A stretch of 64,000 bases of DNA from Halobacillus dabanensis (GTDB lineage: Bacteria > Bacillota > Bacilli > Bacillales > Halobacillaceae), in NCBI RefSeq assembly GCF_900114165.1, contig NZ_FOSB01000015.1:1-64000 (forward strand), given 5' to 3'. Below, one piece after another: positions 53,612-62,083 of the stretch. A program made the position numbers and the translations under genes. A model generated the notes under the pieces. It was given only the letters and a program-made list of their open reading frames with translations, was not told the DNA's origin and searched no databases. Each line of letters opens with the position of its first letter. Position 1 is the stretch's first letter.

Positions 53612-54072
53612 TTGTATCAAATTGGCGATAACATTGTGTATCCAATGCACGGAGTAGGTATAATTAAAGCCATAGAAGAAAAGGAAATCTCAGGAAAAAA
53701 ACAACAGTATTATGTCATAAAAATGTTAATCAGTAATATGCAAGTCATGATTCCAACGGGTAAAATATTGAGTTCAAGTATACGCCCAGTTACTGACATA
53801 ATTGCATTAAAACACATCATACACATTTTTCAGCATGGAGGATCAGATAAATTACTTCCGTGGAAACAAAGGTATAAAGTAAACACTGACAAAATAAAAA
53901 CAGGTAAAATACAAGAAGGTGCGGAAGTTGTACGTGATTTAATGCGTATCAAGAAAGAGAAAGAGCTTAATACAAGCGAAAAAAAATGTTTGATAACGCA
54001 CATGAATTTTTGATTAGTGAACTGAGATTAATTAAAGGGATCACTGAAAATCAAATAAAAATTTTCTGTTAA
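53612..54072 (+). pseudogene. CarD-like transcription factor, frameshifted near its 3' end
   Basis: CarD/CdnL proteins bind RNA polymerase beta at promoters. From TTG 53612 (RBS GGAGGTGG) the frame reads LYQIGDNIVYPMHGVGIIKA, then MQVMIPTGKILSS and DLMRIKKEKELNTSEKK, matching B. subtilis YdeB-type proteins as I recall them. A run of eight A's (53979-53986) then shifts the frame: the open frame ends at 54013 with a foreign CLITHMNF tail. The other frame continues MFDNAHEFLISELRLIKGIT to the expected end at 54072. One base less or more in the A run would give a full-length ~153-aa protein. Sequencing error or recent mutation. Confidence 0.8.
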
Positions 54073-54825
54073 GGTATTGTATTACACCTACCGGAAATAT
54101 TCTTGGATTTATTGGGGATATGATTATTATTAAAATTAAATTTCCTTTCCTGATCAGTGTGAAATAACTTCAGAGGATGAAGGTTATATGGATAGAGAAA
54201 GCGCGCTGAACTAGTGTTGCTTCAATGTGAGGATCAGCACTGTAGCCTATAATTTCGTTATATAAGTTACTAAGAGGGAAGCAAGGGAGCAGACGATCCG
54301 TCCCAGCTCTTCCAAAATCGCATGTAACGAGAATAAGGATAGCTGAGAGAGTAGCTCTTAGCTATTTTTAATTCGTACGATTATGAAGAATTTTTATATC
54401 CATAGGTGTCCCTCCCTTCTTGGAACCATCCAAAGAAGGTCAATCGATGCTCCAAGGAATTGACTTCATGGGTCGTAATCTTGTCCGGAGAGGCTCTATG
54501 TAAAGGGCCTTATATAAGTTCTAATTTCCAGTGAAGTGTTCAACGTTATCTGACCGGTTACATATATGCATTGTTACGAGGAAAATAACTTTTTAAGAAC
54601 GCTTTAATGCCTTTTTGTTGTCTTTAAGACGATTTACGTTGTTTACATGTCTTCAATTTATTACCTCTTACTAAATTTGGATTTTTACTCTTTTGTATAG
54701 ATAACCGCATAATGTTGGCGAGACCTCAAATCAAGCTTACATTAGCTCATCTTCTTCCAATAAAAACTGTTGACGGCTACAAGTTTAATTTCTTATAGTA
54801 AGCGTAAGAACCTATAATTTCATAC
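54073..54825. other. Gene-free region
   Basis: About 750 bp in which I see no convincing ORF on either strand. It includes short imperfect repeats (TAGCTGAGAGAGTAGCTCTTAGCTA-like hairpin around 54338) and TGGCGAGACCTC at 54712-54723, a partial echo of the riboswitch core that follows, perhaps from a second decayed copy. Confidence 0.4.
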
Positions 54826-54952
54826 CAAAGGGGAGTAGCTGTCCAGCAACTGTTGTCATTACAGGGCAAATATCCTCGACATTGTTGACACCATAACTTT
54901 TGTTAGCGAGACCTTGCCATGCATTATGCGGGCGAAGGTCTTTTTTATTTCT
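54826..54952 (+). promoter_or_regulatory. yybP-ykoY manganese riboswitch
   Basis: The core of this class is present: AAAGGGGAGTAGCTG near the 5' end, a variable middle helix with TGTCATTACAGGGC, and the diagnostic TTAGCGAGACCTTGCC followed by its pairing partner GGGCGAAGGTC. The last helix ends in TCTTTTTTATTT, so it doubles as an intrinsic terminator. These RNAs bind Mn2+ and usually switch on Mn exporters (MntP, TerC-like, P-type ATPase). Here no such gene follows, so the switch seems orphaned. Confidence 0.85.
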
Positions 54953-55013
54953 TTATCGGAGCATGCTGGCTGGTTGAAGTCTCTTTTCTTTTGGAAAACA
55001 AGGGAGTGTACTC

Positions 55014-55133
55014 ATATCAAAACTATTAAAGAACAAGTCTGTGAAGAAAGATTTGCGCGAAGCTAAGAAGCATGTGTGGCCAGTCATTCAAAAAGAAATT
55101 GCAAAGCAAAAGGGTCAGAGTGGAAAGGAATGA
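55014..55133 (+). pseudogene. Small frame after the riboswitch, lacking a standard start
   Basis: Reads SKLLKNKSVKKDLREAKKHV then WPVIQKEIAKQKGQSGKE, a coherent basic, amphipathic 38-residue peptide. AAGGGAGTGTACTC is a plausible RBS, but the codon where a start should be is ATA (55014-55016), one base from ATG. Either initiation is abolished, or ATA is a rare start, or the base is a sequencing error. It is the only frame in the riboswitch's shadow. Confidence 0.35.
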
Positions 55134-55134
55134 A

Positions 55135-55380
55135 GGAAATAGCTTCTGTGTTTTCAACTCATCTTTTAAAAACACCTCTGTTTTATTCGCTAATGGATGG
55201 TTAGGACTTGTTACTAGCTTGATTTCCTCTTTCAGTAACTCCTCAATGGTTAACGCCTCTCCTGGTCTTGGAACATCATAATAAAGGCTACATCAACTAT
55301 CCCTTTCATTATCGCTTTCCAAGCCGTTCAAACAGCGGTTTTCCCAAGCTTTCTTCTAAGTAATGTAGTGCCCTTTCATA
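55135..55380 (-). pseudogene. LysR-family regulator, internally deleted and frameshifted
   Basis: On the minus strand the segment from ~55380 reads YERALHYLEESLGKPLFERL followed by GKR and stops; this is the recognition helix and wing start of a LysR DNA-binding domain. After a gap that deletes most of the linker, ~55300-55135 reads YDVPRPGEALTIEELLKEEI then KLVTSPNHPLANKTEVFLKD, the typical LysR substrate-binding core (HPLA motif). The frames differ and several stops intervene, so this is a relic. Confidence 0.65.
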
Positions 55381-55556
55381 CCCTCACTCTCCTTCAAAGA
55401 AGTCTAGAAGCACCCATGCACTAACAACGAAATATAAACTGGAGGACTTCAGTCATCCCTCCACCTCGCTTATTTCGACTTCTATCCTTGGCTGTTCTTG
55501 GTTCGAAGCAAGGAAGGTGTTCTTTGAGTTTAGAGACAAATAAAAAAGCCAAGTCT

Positions 55557-55781
55557 CTAGTAAAGTTTGACTCTTATCGGGGAATTAAGTTCTTCACATC
55601 CAAGTAAAATAATCCTTTCATAAGGGAAATATTTGACAAGTATAGGGGGAATATCTAAGTACTCAAATAATTCATTATCTGAGGAAACTTCATTCAGTAG
55701 TAGACGGACCCTTTTCCCATTACTAAAGGAGAATTTGGCGGAAATATATTTTTCATCTTTCAAAAATTGATGTAATTCCAA
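55557..55781 (-). CDS. Small hypothetical protein
   Basis: A 74-aa protein, MELHQFLKDEKYISAKFSFS at the N-terminus with beta-strand alternation and an SNGKRVRLLLNE turn. TTG start with GGAGGATC upstream, a normal distance away. No signal peptide. Not recognised. It lies between a LysR relic and a Spo0E-like gene. Confidence 0.55.
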   Translation of the reverse strand: MELHQFLKDEKYISAKFSFSNGKRVRLLLNEVSSDNELFEYLDIPPILVKYFPYERIILLGCEELNSPIRVKLY

Positions 55782-55843
55782 TCAAGATCCTCCCTATAAA
55801 GTGGTGGGTGAAATGTAACATAACTTAAATAATTCTGTACAGC

Positions 55844-55871
55844 AAAAAAGCCAGAGCATAAGCCCCGGCTG
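55844..55871 (-). terminator. Terminator of the Spo0E-like gene
   Basis: On the minus strand AGCCGGGGC-TTAT-GCTCTGGCT-TTTTTT. Close relatives of this hairpin recur at 56165-56190, 56834-56856 and 57306-57330, each on the minus strand, three of them after small genes. Confidence 0.75.
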
Positions 55872-55882
55872 AGATTAGGAGG

Positions 55883-56038
55883 CTATGCCACCCAATCACT
55901 GTTCAGTCTATTTAGCAAGTCATCAAGTTCTTGAGATAGTTTAACAACGTAATTGTAATTAGATCCGTTTAGATATGCGTCATACATCTTTTGTCTTTTA
56001 TCTTCTATTTGTTTCTTTAAGACATCAGGGTTACTCAT
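55883..56038 (-). CDS. Spo0E-like aspartyl-phosphate phosphatase
   Basis: A 51-aa protein: MSNPDVLKKQIEDKRQKMYD, then YVVKLSQELDDLLNRLN. The motif SQELD at the second helix, after an amphipathic first helix, is the signature of Spo0E-family proteins, which dephosphorylate Spo0A~P and restrain sporulation. RBS AGGAGGATAGTT before ATG 56038. Followed by a hairpin terminator. Too short to be noticed by length alone, but the motif and RBS are good. Confidence 0.85.
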   Translation of the reverse strand: MSNPDVLKKQIEDKRQKMYDAYLNGSNYNYVVKLSQELDDLLNRLNSDWVA

Positions 56039-56199
56039 AACTATCCTCCTAAACAGATTTTAAACGATTATAACAAATGTGGACTAGAGAGTGAGCATTT
56101 AAATATGAAAGTTCGAATAACTGTCACAAAATTAATTCATTTGGTATGAGCATAGGGCAAATGAAAAAGCCAGAGCATAAGCCCCAGCTCCTACATTCC

Positions 56200-56700
56200 T
56201 TAATGTTTTTTATGCATAGGTGGTAAAACTAACCAACCTTTTTCTTTGTTCAGCCTTAGCGCTTTTGCACCTGCTTGTGCTTTATTCATATGGAAATTGC
56301 CGAACAACATAGCGATGTCTTCTCTTGTGGATTGGCCTATGATTTGACTACAAGTTACTAATCCTTGAGAGATATTCATGGAAATTCCGGCGCTGATCTC
56401 TGGATCGTTTACTCTTGCACCAACTGGGATGTCCTCAAGGTTTGCTACTGCGCGTTCAGGTGGGGATGGTGGTAATACAACACCGTTAACTTTCAGAATT
56501 TCTTCAATTTCCTGAGTCTCTTGTTTTATACCTTGAGCTAATTCCTCCAGGAATCGCTTTAAATCCTGGTCTCCAGCATGGTTATACATTGTTTGGTAAT
56601 TAGCTAAGTTACCTTTTGCCACGGATAAGTAGCTCCATAGGCTAAATACTTCACCATAGTGCAAAGGTTCTTTTTGCTGATTTCCAGATAAAATACCCAT
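56200..56700 (-). CDS. DUF3231 family protein
   Basis: A 166-aa helical protein (MGILSGNQQKEPLHYGEVFS, YLSVAKGNLANYQTMYNHAGD, DPEISAGISMNISQGLVTCS). Two four-helix halves as in DUF3231, a family of sporulating Bacilli with ferritin-like appearance. RBS AAAGGAGAGTGAT before the ATG. It is followed by a hairpin terminator at about 56165-56190. A larger relative with the family repeat twice is at 58818-59843. Function unknown, suspected spore coat. Confidence 0.85.
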   Translation of the reverse strand: MGILSGNQQKEPLHYGEVFSLWSYLSVAKGNLANYQTMYNHAGDQDLKRFLEELAQGIKQETQEIEEILKVNGVVLPPSPPERAVANLEDIPVGARVNDPEISAGISMNISQGLVTCSQIIGQSTREDIAMLFGNFHMNKAQAGAKALRLNKEKGWLVLPPMHKKH

Positions 56701-57008
56701 TATGGGATCACTCTCCTTTGTTTTAGTTAAACAAAGGTATTATTAGTCAGACGTACCTTTAATATTCATAAATCCCAAAAATAGGGAAAATGGAAAGTGT
56801 CCGAACGGACAGATGAAGAAATAATCTACACAACAAAGCCAGAGCAAAGCTCCGGCTGTTGTCAGAGGGGGACTCATCCATTTTGAGTGTTTATCTGAAG
56901 GAGTTGTAGTGGATGAGTCACTTTAAAGATTATGTGCATTAGAGGAAAACTTATACACAAAAAGCCCAGAACATTAAGGTATGTCCTGGCGTTTACCCTA
57001 CTAGGGAT

Positions 57009-57188
57009 TTATAGACCTTCAGGTTTAAGTTCATTATCGTTCGTCCCACATTCGGGGCACTGTATCCAAACAATGTATGCATTTTTTTCATTGAGGTCCT
57101 TCTCAGTAACTTTAAGAATCTTCATTTCGTCATGAAAACATTCCATGCACCTCTTTTTGATGAGTTGACCTGCTTGGTAGTTGCTCAT
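57009..57188 (-). CDS. Small zinc-ribbon protein
   Basis: A 59-aa protein starting MSNYQAGQLIKKRCMECFHD with two cysteine pairs (RCMEC and QCPECG), a zinc ribbon. ATG 57188 has GGAGGTTTCCTC upstream; the open frame back to 57230 has no RBS. A hairpin terminator follows on the minus strand at about 56958-56993. Role unknown. Confidence 0.7.
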   Translation of the reverse strand: MSNYQAGQLIKKRCMECFHDEMKILKVTEKDLNEKNAYIVWIQCPECGTNDNELKPEGL

Positions 57189-57440
57189 GAGGAAACCTCC
57201 TTGGTCTAAATAGTAAGTAATGTTTTTCATAATAATATTACTATTTTTTTACCGGAATGCAATGGTAAAAGAAGCCACTTGAGGAAGATGAAGAAGAATA
57301 GAGCAAGTAAAAAAGCCAGAGCATAAGCCCTAGCTTGAATCTGACAATTCAATTATAACACGGGGGTCAGCTCTATGCGATTAAACCAAGTACAAACTGA
57401 CACTCTTCATCAAGAATCCGCCTAATCAAGGGGGAAGACA
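57189..57440. other. Intergenic debris with a terminator copy
   Basis: Contains the recurrent AGCCAGAGCATAAGCCCTAGCT hairpin (57309-57330) without its gene, then the end of a phage-type frame reading MRLNQVQTDTLHQESA (57374-57424), just before two further phage-like frames. Confidence 0.35.
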
Positions 57441-57527
57441 ATGGCGGAACAAAGCCGGGAATTGAGAGACTCTAAGGCACTGAACTCAGATTTGCTACTA
57501 AAGTTGGCGCGCAACGGAATTAATTAA
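57441..57527 (+). pseudogene. Short phage structural-operon remnant
   Basis: A 28-aa frame MAEQSRELRDSKALNSDLLL with RBS AGGGGGAAGACA, ending 13 bases before the XkdX-like frame. In PBSX-like prophages short genes of this sort stand between tail-fibre genes and xkdX. Interpreted as remains of such an operon end. Confidence 0.4.
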
Positions 57528-57539
57528 GGAGGGGGGGAG

Positions 57540-57675
57540 ATGTCTTTCAACGTAATTAAGAATTACTACCAGATGGGGTTGTACGACAATTCGGATGTAG
57601 GAGATTTTGTTAAATATGACTGGTACAAAGGAGCTATATCAAGAAATTACTGGAGAAGAATACGCAACCTCATAA
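57540..57675 (+). pseudogene. XkdX-family phage protein, frameshifted
   Basis: The frame reads MSFNVIKNYYQMGLYDNSDV then GDFVKYD, and after a shift near 57625 the other frame continues YKELYQEITGEEYATS. Together these make a ~44-aa XkdX protein, whose family ends in YQEITGEEY. RBS GGAGGGGGGG. It is part of the tail-lysis region of a PBSX-like prophage of which little is left. Confidence 0.65.
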
Positions 57676-57701
57676 CACCCATAGAAGTATATTTTTTTGT
57701 C

Positions 57702-57724
57702 AAAAAGTGGCCCTAGAGGCCACC
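57702..57724 (-). terminator. Terminator of the WGxxGxxG protein gene
   Basis: Read on the minus strand: GGTGGCC-TCTAG-GGCCACT-TTTTT, directly after the stop codon of the gene that follows. Confidence 0.75.
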
Positions 57725-57732
57725 TCATAATA

Positions 57733-57987
57733 TTAGTCCCTATTATCCCGACGGCGCATTCCAAGTAAACCAGCTAAACCGATTAGGCCAATCCAGCCCC
57801 AATCTGTATCATCATCGTCGTTATTGCCCGTAGCAAGGTTTGTGACGTCCTCATTGACGTCGTTTCCAATATTATGAACATCATTGTTCGAGTTATTGTG
57901 TTCACCTGTATTTGCTAAAACAGAACCACCGAAAATCATTGCGGTCAAGGAAAAAGAACAAAGTAAATAAATCACTTTTTTAATCAT
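57733..57987 (-). CDS. Secreted small protein with WGxxGxxG C-terminal anchor
   Basis: An 84-aa protein: signal peptide (about 1-25, ending VLANT), an Asn/Asp-rich linker of ~40 residues, then TDWGWIGLIGLAGLLGMRRR. That tail matches the WGxxGxxG type of C-terminal membrane anchor in Bacilli, followed by a basic stop-transfer. RBS GGAGGTATAA before the ATG. Probably membrane- or spore-surface-bound; function unknown. Confidence 0.8.
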   Translation of the reverse strand: MIKKVIYLLCSFSLTAMIFGGSVLANTGEHNNSNNDVHNIGNDVNEDVTNLATGNNDDDDTDWGWIGLIGLAGLLGMRRRDNRD

Positions 57988-58232
57988 GGATTATACCTCC
58001 TGAATTTTAGTTTTAGTTCAGGATTATACTTTCTCAAATAAGGGGAAAATATTCATTATTCTTTTGGGAAAATATAGGATTGGGGTTGAATAGAGAATGA
58101 TAGAGGGTTAGGTAACTCTTTTGTGGCTTTTTTTATCAATTTCAGAGGCCCACTTTCTTGAGTGAGCCTCATATCTATTTTTAGGGGAGATTATATTCTT
58201 CGGTATTTCACATCTATATTAGGGGGTCAAGC

Positions 58233-58442
58233 ATGGATGGACAATATGTTACGCGAGAAGAGTTTAGTAAATTAGATGGCAAAATGGATGAATTACAGGA
58301 TGAGCAAACTCAAACCAAGCAACGATCCCGGCACGTTGAGCAGAAGTTGGACAAAATCGAAATCAATACTACGTGGATCTTGCGCCTAATTTTTTCAAAT
58401 AAAAATTCTCTCAACATTCATAAGGGCAGCTTATTTCGTTAA
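58233..58442 (+). pseudogene. XhlA-like phage lysis protein, truncated
   Basis: Reads MDGQYVTREEFSKLDGKMDE, then HVEQKLDKIEINTTWILRLI. The N-terminal coiled coil and NTTWILR are characteristic of hemolysin XhlA of PBSX-like phages, which normally ends in a membrane helix. Here the frame goes on to FSNKNSLNIHKGSLFR, not a helix, so the 3' part seems lost or shifted. RBS AGGGGGTCAAGC. Confidence 0.65.
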
Positions 58443-58455
58443 AATTGGACTAATA

Positions 58456-58578
58456 ATGTCTCCAATTTTCCAAGTGTCAGATATATTGCTTGGTCCTGTG
58501 TGGTTACCTATTCTATCTTTGGTCCCGGGTATTGGCATAGGATTATTTCTCAGAGCTTTCCTAAATAAAACTAGATAG
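58456..58578 (+). CDS. Very small membrane protein, possibly holin fragment
   Basis: A 40-aa frame MSPIFQVSDILLGPVWLPIL then SLVPGIGIGLFLRAFLNKTR: one long hydrophobic stretch with a basic tail. It directly follows the XhlA remnant. No clear RBS. Could be a remnant of the lysis cassette or an unrelated small protein. Confidence 0.3.
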   Translation: MSPIFQVSDILLGPVWLPILSLVPGIGIGLFLRAFLNKTR

Positions 58579-58817
58579 GAAAAGTTCTTGTTATTAGGTA
58601 TAGGAACGATTACAGCATATAGCTATAAGTACTCAAATACTTGTTCAATATAGTGGAGACATATTTAGTCCACCAGTGTTGTAATCGCTTGGAGGCCTTT
58701 TTGATAAGCTGTAAATGAAATGGCAAGGGGTCGAATTTTAAAATTAACAAACTTATTGCATGTATATAATAATAATGGAAAACATAACAGTAAGTAATTT
58801 TATTTGGAGGTAAATAA

Positions 58818-59843
58818 ATGGAGGAAAAAGGAAATCAGATAAGACTGACTTCTGCTGAGTTGGGACAGCTTTGGACGCAATATGTAAACGATAGTGCGAG
58901 TATATGTTTGCTAACTTACTTTGCAGAAAAAGCTGAGGATAGTGAGATCAAACCGATTGTTGAACATGCTTTAAAATTATCTGAAGTACATATAAAAAAA
59001 ATAATATCTATATTTAATGAGGAAAATCATGCAATTCCACATGGTTTCAAGATTGAAGAAGATGTTGACTTAACTGCACCACGATTGTATTCGGATAGTT
59101 ATGTATTAAATTTTGTCCAAAACATGGCTAAAGTTGGGTTAACTACTTATTCAGGTAGTTTATCTGTAGCTGTAAGAGAAGACATTACTGAGTTCTATAT
59201 GGAATGTCTTAGGGAAACGAAGCAATTATACAAAATGACTAAGGACTTGTTATTGTCAAAAGGTCTATATATAAGGTCTCCCTATTTCCCAAATTTAGAA
59301 CATAATGAATTTGTAAAAAAACAAAGGTTTCTTTGGGATATATTAGGAGAAAAAAGACCTCTAGTTGCATTAGAAGTATCCAATCTGTACTCCAATCTGC
59401 AAAGAAATGCTTTAGGTGCAGCTACCTTAATTGGATTTAGTCAGGTAGCTCAGGACAAAGATGTTAAACAATTCTTTTTAAGAGGGATAAAAATTGCTAG
59501 AAAGCATATTAAGTCATTTGGAAGTAAATTAGAGGAAAGTTATCTCACTGTACCTATGACTTGGGCAACAGAGATAACAAGTAGTACAACTAAAACTTTT
59601 TCAGATAAAATCATGATGTTTTATACATCCGGTCTAACAGGATTAAGTATTGGTTATTATGGTACTGCTCTAGCGCAAAGTCCAAGAGTAGATTTGGGTA
59701 TCTTGTATAACAAACTTTCAGTGGAAATTCAATTATATTCTGAGGATGGAGCTAATATTATGATTCAAAATAAATGGTTAGAACAGCCACCCATGGCTTC
59801 AGATAGGGATGAGTTAGCAAGAAAGAATAATCCAAATATGTAA
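58818..59843 (+). CDS. DUF3231 family protein (double-repeat form)
   Basis: A 341-aa protein containing two copies of the DUF3231 helical unit (LTSAELGQLWTQYVNDSASI near 10, and RPLVALEVSNLYSNLQRNAL near 180). Each has the four-helix pattern with YSGSLSVAVREDI/GLSIGYYGTALAQ-type segments. RBS TTTGGAGG before the ATG. A much shorter relative is at 56200-56700. Common in spore formers; no known activity. Confidence 0.88.
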   Translation: MEEKGNQIRLTSAELGQLWTQYVNDSASICLLTYFAEKAEDSEIKPIVEHALKLSEVHIKKIISIFNEENHAIPHGFKIEEDVDLTAPRLYSDSYVLNFVQNMAKVGLTTYSGSLSVAVREDITEFYMECLRETKQLYKMTKDLLLSKGLYIRSPYFPNLEHNEFVKKQRFLWDILGEKRPLVALEVSNLYSNLQRNALGAATLIGFSQVAQDKDVKQFFLRGIKIARKHIKSFGSKLEESYLTVPMTWATEITSSTTKTFSDKIMMFYTSGLTGLSIGYYGTALAQSPRVDLGILYNKLSVEIQLYSEDGANIMIQNKWLEQPPMASDRDELARKNNPNM

Positions 59844-60021
59844 TATAAACTAGTGAAACGTAATTGAAGAAGATCCTCCGTGTTCTTCAAACATCAGTAG
59901 GATGGATTCAAAACATATGTCGGCATTTACAAGTAAGGATTCGGGGACATCGGGGTATCAGGATTAGAATAATAGTACCGGCTAAACGGGGGGAATGCAG
60001 TAAAATTCGAAGCAGCAAAAT

Positions 60022-60060
60022 AAAGCACCCAGTGGATTATTTCACTCCACTGGGTGCTTT
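60022..60060. terminator. Bidirectional terminator
   Basis: AAAGCACCCAGTGGA (60022-60036) pairs with TCCACTGGGTGCTTT (60046-60060), 15 bp. It serves the minus-strand gene that ends at 60042 and possibly the DUF3231 gene. Confidence 0.8.
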
Positions 60061-60227
60061 ATTCTTTCTACTGTCCAATCTACTGTACTAGCATGTTCAA
60101 TTGAATTTAGTTTATTCGCTAATAATTTTGCTTCTTTATAATCAGTGAGAGTCTTAGGAGTAGTAGTACCGGTGTTCTTTAATGTTTCAATACCACCATC
60201 ATCTAATCGGCGAATAATTCTGTACAT
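60042..60227 (-). CDS. Small hypothetical protein
   Basis: A 61-aa protein, MYRIIRRLDDGGIETLKNTG then TLTDYKEAKLLANKLNSIEH: the alternation resembles a small beta-alpha domain found in short Bacillus proteins. ATG 60227, or a TTG three codons earlier with AGGAG closer by. The end lies in the terminator stem. Not recognised. Confidence 0.55.
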   Translation of the reverse strand: MYRIIRRLDDGGIETLKNTGTTTPKTLTDYKEAKLLANKLNSIEHASTVDWTVERIKHPVE

Positions 60228-60383
60228 GTTAATCAATCAGCTCCTAATTGGTTTATAGAAGTGAAAACATTATACCAAAAAAATCCGAATATTTGTATAC
60301 CCTAAAAGTATAAAAATTAAACCAAAACAAAAACACAATGGTGCTCATTGTGTTGAAGTAACAAAACAGAGTGAAATCAATAT

Positions 60384-60542
60384 TTATTTTCCCTCTTCTT
60401 TTAATGCTGAATGTATTAATTTAATTTGTGAATCAAGTATTTTTAGGGTGTCAATGTCTTTAAAATGATATCTATCTTCAATCATTTTATCCAACTCCCT
60501 TTTTAATAGTAAGGTTTCACATATATCTAAGGATTTTTGCAT
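60384..60542 (-). CDS. Spo0E-like small protein
   Basis: A 52-aa frame: MQKSLDICETLLLKRELDKM, then FKDIDTLKILDSQIKLIHSA. It has the two-helix hairpin of Spo0E-type phosphatases with LDSQIKLI in place of the SQxLD core, so activity is uncertain. RBS AGGAGTACTATT before ATG 60542. Second Spo0E-like gene in the window. Confidence 0.55.
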   Translation of the reverse strand: MQKSLDICETLLLKRELDKMIEDRYHFKDIDTLKILDSQIKLIHSALKEEGK

Positions 60543-61534
60543 AATAGTACTCCTATTTAAGAATTATTTTTATCAATTCCACTAAATAATGTAAGTGATG
60601 GCTACCTATTTTATTTTTACCTATTGGAATAGTGACTGGAAATCTAATTAGGGTAATCCTTCTGAAATTTATTAAGTAAAATTTTTAAAAGAATGAATGC
60701 ATGGTGATTTTATTGACACTGAGATAGTTAAAGATAACATCCAATTTTTTATAATTATTCAGAGAATTTAGTCCAAAATGTTTAATTTTCTATACAAAGG
60801 GTACAAATAAAGAGACACAGGATTGGACTGGGGCTTTCATGCCCCTTTTCTTATGTTTAAGACCGTTATACCAGTTTCATTATCAACACATCCTTCATTC
60901 TGAATGACAAGGATGTCTTATTTGTGAAGTTCGTTTAATGCCATGTTTGGGCGATGCCTCTGACTGGATATTCTTCAATAATACTGATATATTTTTCATC
61001 ACATATTAATACCGTAAAGTTGGAACATCCATTATATTGATTTTTTAATCCTATCTTCTAGTATTTTCGTCATTTTCTACAAAATTGACCTTGTTGAAAG
61101 TGGCAAGGCCAATTTTATATGTAGCAGTTTTAAGTTGATGAGTTATATTCTTTCCCCCGAATAATTACACTTCCAAGCGTTCAAATTCTGCTTTGTAGAA
61201 CACCTTTATAAACACACATACCTAAAAACACCACCACTAACTCTTCATCCATGTTGCCTTGCTGTTTTTGGATGTTCCCTGATTTCAATGGTAATCAAAC
61301 TTTTTATTTTCATAGAATGCTAGCTGGCTTGATGCCGGTAAATGGAAAGTGAACGAGTACATTTTCACTTTCACCATTGAAGTTGATGCTCAGGCGGGGA
61401 TTTTTTAGTATTTATTTAAATCTAAGATCATTATTGTGAAAAATTCCACAGGTGGTACATAGAAACATTCTTGTTGTGGAAGTCTGCAAAAAACATGTCC
61501 TTAGGTGAGTCACAATTGGAATGTTTGCTGGTGC
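60543..61534. other. Gene-free region
   Basis: No convincing ORF on either strand over about 1 kb. A terminator-like GGGGC-TTTCAT-GCCCC-TTTT hairpin is at 60829-60848. Several short stop-rich stretches look like eroded coding DNA, but I cannot name any. Confidence 0.4.
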
Positions 61535-61874
61535 TCACTTGAGATTAAGAAGAGCTTTAATATTCACCCAACGTAACTCTTCATGTTCATAGCCTTGGGG
61601 TCCCAGAAACAATTTTAGCTCTATATGTAGAAAGGCATATTATATTGGAGTCACTTTCCTTAGTGGTGCTTTCAACCATCGTGTTAACCTTCATATCACA
61701 CTTCAGTTCTTTTATTTCCCTTAACCAAGCTTCTTTTGGAGACTCGTGGTCTTTAAGTTTCCAACCTGGAAATTCCCAGTTAAGCCCAAGTGACATTGTT
61801 GGACTTCTTAAAGCACATAGAATATGTTTGTCTCTTTCAATAACTGCTCCTATAACCTCAATAATTGGTTTCAA
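61535..61874 (-). pseudogene. Nudix hydrolase relic
   Basis: From ATG 61874: MKPIIEVIGAVIERDKHILC then NWEFPGWKLKDHESPKEAWL REIKELKCDMKV. The Nudix box needs GX5EX7REXXEEXG; here the first GG is GW and one glutamate of EEL is missing, so the catalytic site is broken. Near 61603 the frame shifts to GYEHEELRWVNIKALLNLK, the normal family ending. A decayed MutT/8-oxo-dGTPase-like gene. Confidence 0.7.
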
Positions 61875-61884
61875 TGCAGTCCTT

Positions 61885-62025
61885 CCTTTGGATATGTTTT
61901 TAAAGATGGACAGTTTAATGGAAGAAACTCGAGAAAATAGAAGTGGAAACGGGGTGGTTGGGGCAGAAAATGGGGCAGAATTTCATTATTATTGCCCCAT
62001 TTATATTTTGAGGTATCAATTTTAA
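61885..62025 (+). pseudogene. 3' end of a phage-type integrase gene, copy 1
   Basis: The frame MFLKMDSLMEETRENRSGNG then GVVGAENGAEFHYYCPI runs to a stop at 62023-62025. It resembles the C-terminal tail of phage integrases that have WGQNWGQ-like ends. A second, shorter copy with the same start (GAAGAAACTCGAG), same GGGGCAG repeats and same stop position is at 63825-63923. In each case a tRNA-Arg-like anticodon arm follows. The body of the integrase is missing. Confidence 0.5.
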
Positions 62026-62083
62026 TCATAAAGAACGTTGATTTAATAGTGTTCTGTAATAGTCCATCTTATGCATTCCTACT

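Noticed and set aside
55072..55281. Plus-strand 69-aa ORF as a gene
   Set aside because: It is the shadow of a LysR-type relic on the minus strand and has no RBS; serine/asparagine-rich composition is typical of an antisense frame.
59864..60091. 75-aa plus-strand ORF after the DUF3231 gene
   Set aside because: It runs through the 15-bp terminator palindrome at 60022-60060, lacks an RBS and has a random basic composition.
61645..62025. 126-aa plus-strand ORF as a membrane protein
   Set aside because: The first two thirds are antisense to the Nudix relic; only the last ~45 codons, an integrase-like tail, look real.
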